Origin: Modicisalibacter sp033446685
GTDB lineage: Bacteria; Pseudomonadota; Gammaproteobacteria; Pseudomonadales; Halomonadaceae
Length of the DNA: 64,000 bases
Assembly (NCBI RefSeq): GCF_033446685.1
Contig: NZ_JAWQLY010000008.1
Location: 1 to 64,000 of the forward strand
Reading direction: 5' to 3'
A program made the position numbers and the translations under genes. The notes beneath the pieces were generated by a model. The model saw only the letters and a list, made by a program, of their open reading frames with translations. It was not told the origin of the DNA and made no database searches. This document shows positions 61,680-64,000 of this stretch, piece after piece; the first letter of the stretch is position 1; each line of letters opens with the position of its first letter.

Positions 61680-62885
61680 GTGATCATCAAACCCAAGGTA
61701 CGCGGTTTCATCTGCACCACCACTCATCCCACCGGCTGCGCGATGAACGTGCTCGAGCAGATCCAGGCGACGCGCACTGCGCTCGGCGAACGCAAGAGCG
61801 ACGCGGGGCCGAAGAAGGTGCTGGTGATCGGCGCCTCGAGCGGTTATGGCCTGGCGGCGCGGATCACCGCGGCGTTCGGTTACGGCGCCAGCACCCTGGG
61901 GGTGTTCTTCGAAAAGCCCGGCAGCGAGAAGAAGCCGGGCACCGCGGGCTGGTACAACTCGGCCGCCTTCGACCGTTTCGCCAAGGAGGAAGGGCTCTAC
62001 AGCAAGGCGATCAATGGCGACGCCTTCGCCCACGAGACCCGTGAAAAGGCGATCGAGATGATCAAGCAGGATCTTGGCGAGATCGACCTGGTGGTCTACT
62101 CGCTGGCCTCGCCGGTGCGCAAGCTGCCCGACAGTGGCGAACTCAAGCGCTCCGCGCTCAAGCCGATCGGCGAGACCTACCGCGCCACCGCCATCGACAC
62201 CAACAAGGACGCCATCATCGAGGCCGAGGTCGAGCCGGCCAGCGAGCAGGAGATCGAAGACACCATCCAGGTGATGGGTGGCGAGGACTGGGAGCTGTGG
62301 ATCGACGCGCTCGACAAGGCCGGGGTGCTCGCCAAGGGCGCCAAGTCGGTGGCCTTCAGCTACATCGGCACCGAGATCACCTGGCCGATCTACTGGCACG
62401 GTGCGCTGGGCAAGGCCAAGGAGGATCTCGACCGCGCCGCCGGGGCGATCGACAAGCGCCTCGCCGAGAGCGGTGGCGGGGCCAATGTCGCGGTACTCAA
62501 GTCGGTGGTCACCCAGGCCAGCGCGGCGATCCCGGTGATGCCGCTGTACATCGCCATGGTCTACAAGGTGATGAAGGAGCAGGGCCTGCACGAAGGCACC
62601 ATCGATCAGTTGAACCGGCTGTTCCGCGATCGTCTCTACGGCGATACCGCCCCCGAGACCGACGACGCCGGCCGCCTGCGCCTCGACGACTGGGAATTGC
62701 GCGACGACGTCCAGCAGGCCTGCAAGGAGCTGTGGCCGAAGGTGACCAGCGACAACCTGTTCGAGATCACCGACTACGCCGGCTACAAGCATGACTTCCT
62801 CAAGCTGTTCGGCTTCGAGCGCGACGACGTCGACTACGACGCCGAGGTCGAGCCGGTCGCCGACTACGACGTCGTGCAGCTGTAA
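61680..62885 (+). CDS. fabV: Enoyl-[acyl-carrier-protein] reductase FabV
   Basis: A 401-residue NADH-dependent enoyl-ACP reductase of the FabV type, which completes each round of fatty acid elongation and is typically resistant to triclosan. The family start (IIKPKVRGFICTTTHPTGC) follows a GTG at 61680 with GAGG seven bases ahead. The nucleotide loop is VIGASSGYGLAARI; the catalytic Tyr-N8-Lys pair lies in IYWHGALGKAK. The C-terminal GYKHDFLKLFGF matches the family. Confidence 0.96.
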   Translation: MIIKPKVRGFICTTTHPTGCAMNVLEQIQATRTALGERKSDAGPKKVLVIGASSGYGLAARITAAFGYGASTLGVFFEKPGSEKKPGTAGWYNSAAFDRFAKEEGLYSKAINGDAFAHETREKAIEMIKQDLGEIDLVVYSLASPVRKLPDSGELKRSALKPIGETYRATAIDTNKDAIIEAEVEPASEQEIEDTIQVMGGEDWELWIDALDKAGVLAKGAKSVAFSYIGTEITWPIYWHGALGKAKEDLDRAAGAIDKRLAESGGGANVAVLKSVVTQASAAIPVMPLYIAMVYKVMKEQGLHEGTIDQLNRLFRDRLYGDTAPETDDAGRLRLDDWELRDDVQQACKELWPKVTSDNLFEITDYAGYKHDFLKLFGFERDDVDYDAEVEPVADYDVVQL

Positions 62886-62894
62886 GGCGAGGTC

Positions 62895-63590
62895 ATGATT
62901 CGGCGAATGCGATATGGGGCGGGACGCCGGGTGCTGAGAACGTTGCTGGCGGCGCTGCTGCTGGGCGTGCTGATCGGCGCGGCCGGCTGTCAGAGCGTCT
63001 ACTATGGCACCCTGGAAGAGATCGGCATCCACAAGCGCGATGTGCTGGTCGATCGCGTCGAGGATGGCCGCGACGCCCAGCAGGATGCGCAGGCGCAGTT
63101 CGACTCGGCGCTCGAGCAGTTCCGCGCGGTGGTAGAGGTGCCCGACAGCGAATTGTCGCGGTCCTACGAGCGTCTGAAAAGCGAGTACGAGCAGAGCGAG
63201 AACGCCGCCGAGCGCCTCGAGATGCGCATCGCGGCGATCGAGGATGTCGCCGAGGCGCTGTTCGACGAGTGGCAGGATGAACTCTCGCTCTACGAGAGCG
63301 ACGAATACCGGCGGCTCTCCGAGCGACAGCTCGAGGCGACCCGCGAGCGCTACGCGGCGCTGCGCGAGGCGATGCACGAAGCCGCCGAGAGCATGCAGCC
63401 GGTGCTCTCGGCGATGCGCGACAACATGCTGTTCCTCAAGCACAACCTCAACGCCCGGGCGATCGGCGCGCTGCGCGGCGAGGTCGACGGCATGGAGCGC
63501 GACGTCGCCGCGCTGCGCCAACGCATGCAGGCCGCCATCGCGCGTTCGAACGCCTTCATCGCCGAGCTCGATCGCCACGATGCCCCATGA
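62895..63590 (+). CDS. DUF2959 family lipoprotein
   Basis: A 231-residue protein with a basic N-terminus, a hydrophobic segment and an IGAAGC lipobox (cysteine 32), so it is probably a lipoprotein. The remainder is mostly charged helix with coiled-coil character (about residues 60-225), and the opening QSVYYGTLEEIGIHKRDVLVDRVEDGRDAQ is characteristic of DUF2959. The function is unknown. It follows fabV by nine bases and overlaps the next gene by 11 bases. Confidence 0.85.
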   Translation: MIRRMRYGAGRRVLRTLLAALLLGVLIGAAGCQSVYYGTLEEIGIHKRDVLVDRVEDGRDAQQDAQAQFDSALEQFRAVVEVPDSELSRSYERLKSEYEQSENAAERLEMRIAAIEDVAEALFDEWQDELSLYESDEYRRLSERQLEATRERYAALREAMHEAAESMQPVLSAMRDNMLFLKHNLNARAIGALRGEVDGMERDVAALRQRMQAAIARSNAFIAELDRHDAP

Positions 63591-64000
63591 GAGCAACCCG
63601 TCGGGTGTCTCCCGGCAGGTCGGCTTCGTGCTGCTGCCGGGGTTCTCGCTGCTCGCCCAAGCGTGTGCCCTGGAGCCGCTGCATGTCGCCAATCTGCTGG
63701 CCGGCGAGCGACTCTATACGCCGTTGACCTTCGGTCTCGACGAGCGGGCCGTGAAAAGCGCCGCCGAACTGGCGCTGACGCCGCACAGCGTGGCCGGCGA
63801 CGATGCCGGCGAGCTCGACATGCTGTTCGTCTGCGCGCCGGTGGCGGTCAACGCCGCCCACGATGCGCTGCTGGCGTGGCTGTCGCGGCTGGCCGGGCGC
63901 GGCGTGGCGCTGGGCGGTATCGCCGGGGGCACCGAGGTGCTGGCTCGTGCCGGCGTGCTCGACGGCTATCGCGCCACGCTGCCCTGGCAGAGTGCCGAGT
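63580..64000 (+). CDS. GlxA-family transcriptional regulator, N-terminal part (cut by window edge)
   Basis: The ATG at 63580 opens a frame that continues to the window end (140 codons visible). The protein (VGFVLLPGFSLLAQACALEPLHVANLLAG, later LDMLFVCAP and GGIAGGTEVLARAGVLDGYRATLPW) matches the DJ-1/PfpI-like N-terminal domain of GlxA/CdhR-type regulators, which carry a C-terminal AraC helix-turn-helix not seen here. Relatives control glycine betaine and carnitine use, among others; its target cannot be told. The GGIAGG position replaces the nucleophilic cysteine of DJ-1 proteases. Confidence 0.82.
   Translation, partial: MPHESNPSGVSRQVGFVLLPGFSLLAQACALEPLHVANLLAGERLYTPLTFGLDERAVKSAAELALTPHSVAGDDAGELDMLFVCAPVAVNAAHDALLAWLSRLAGRGVALGGIAGGTEVLARAGVLDGYRATLPWQSAE

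Noticed and set aside
61656..63692. Long minus-strand open frame (678 codons) over fabV and the DUF2959 gene
   Set aside because: Antisense to two supported genes on the plus strand, with no family features or ribosome site.

Overview
The window reads as chromosome of a high-GC gammaproteobacterium, most likely a member of the Halomonadaceae (Halomonas-like). The evidence is the bepA-tusA-perM-bcp-dapA-bamC-MBL-purC order shared with Pseudomonas and its relatives, the nadC/ampD/aceEF/glnE block, a FabV enoyl reductase, and the very acidic linkers of the E2 protein, which suit a halophile. The genus is inferred, not proven. I saw no rRNA, tRNA, CRISPR array, integrase or insertion sequence.

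Layout. (1) 1-20.3 kb is housekeeping: a heptamer tandem repeat at the left edge, bepA, a TusA-like protein, perM, bcp, dapA, bamC, an MBL hydrolase, purC, trmO, an acireductone dioxygenase-like gene, a GNAT gene with a repetitive tail, nadC, ampD, aceE, aceF (three lipoyl domains, TTG start), glnE and an unknown membrane protein. (2) 20.3-60.3 kb is a very dense aromatic-acid catabolic region. It holds a tctCBA transporter beside a quinate/shikimate-to-protocatechuate module (quiC, an aroE-like dehydrogenase, aroQ); a second nadC with a DMT transporter; a phthalate module in two operons (pht2-pht4-marR-aldolase and pht3-pht5-TAXI TRAP transporter); an AEC transporter with an IclR regulator; the protocatechuate branch of the beta-ketoadipate pathway (pcaR-type regulator, pcaB, pcaIJ, pcaF, fused pcaDC) with a DctPQM TRAP transporter; a benzoylformate decarboxylase/aldehyde dehydrogenase module with an orphan DctP; and pcaQ, a formaldehyde dehydrogenase and pcaHG. 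(3) 60.5-64 kb returns to general genes: glutathione peroxidase, a small unknown protein, fabV, a DUF2959 lipoprotein and the start of a GlxA-type regulator.

How it works together (inference from families). Quinate or shikimate and phthalate are imported and converted to protocatechuate. PcaHG cleaves it, and PcaB, PcaDC, PcaIJ and PcaF carry it to succinyl-CoA and acetyl-CoA. The benzoylformate module would produce a benzoic acid by way of an aldehyde. Three layers of regulation are readable in the DNA: tandem GTTCG-N5-CGAAC sites with a constant 19-bp period ahead of tctC, quiC, pcaI and dctP (with a single site ahead of pcaB), fitting a PcaR-type IclR regulator; a perfect ATAACC-N4-GGTTAT PcaQ-type box at the centre of a 44-nt palindrome ahead of pcaHG; and an ACTTAGATAT-type palindrome shared by the two phthalate operons, fitting the local MarR protein.

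The most interesting idea is that the second nadC serves self-protection. Phthalate is a close analogue of quinolinate, the NadC substrate, and this extra copy, downstream of the phthalate-uptake genes, carries an unusual substitution beside the quinolinate-binding His-Arg pair.
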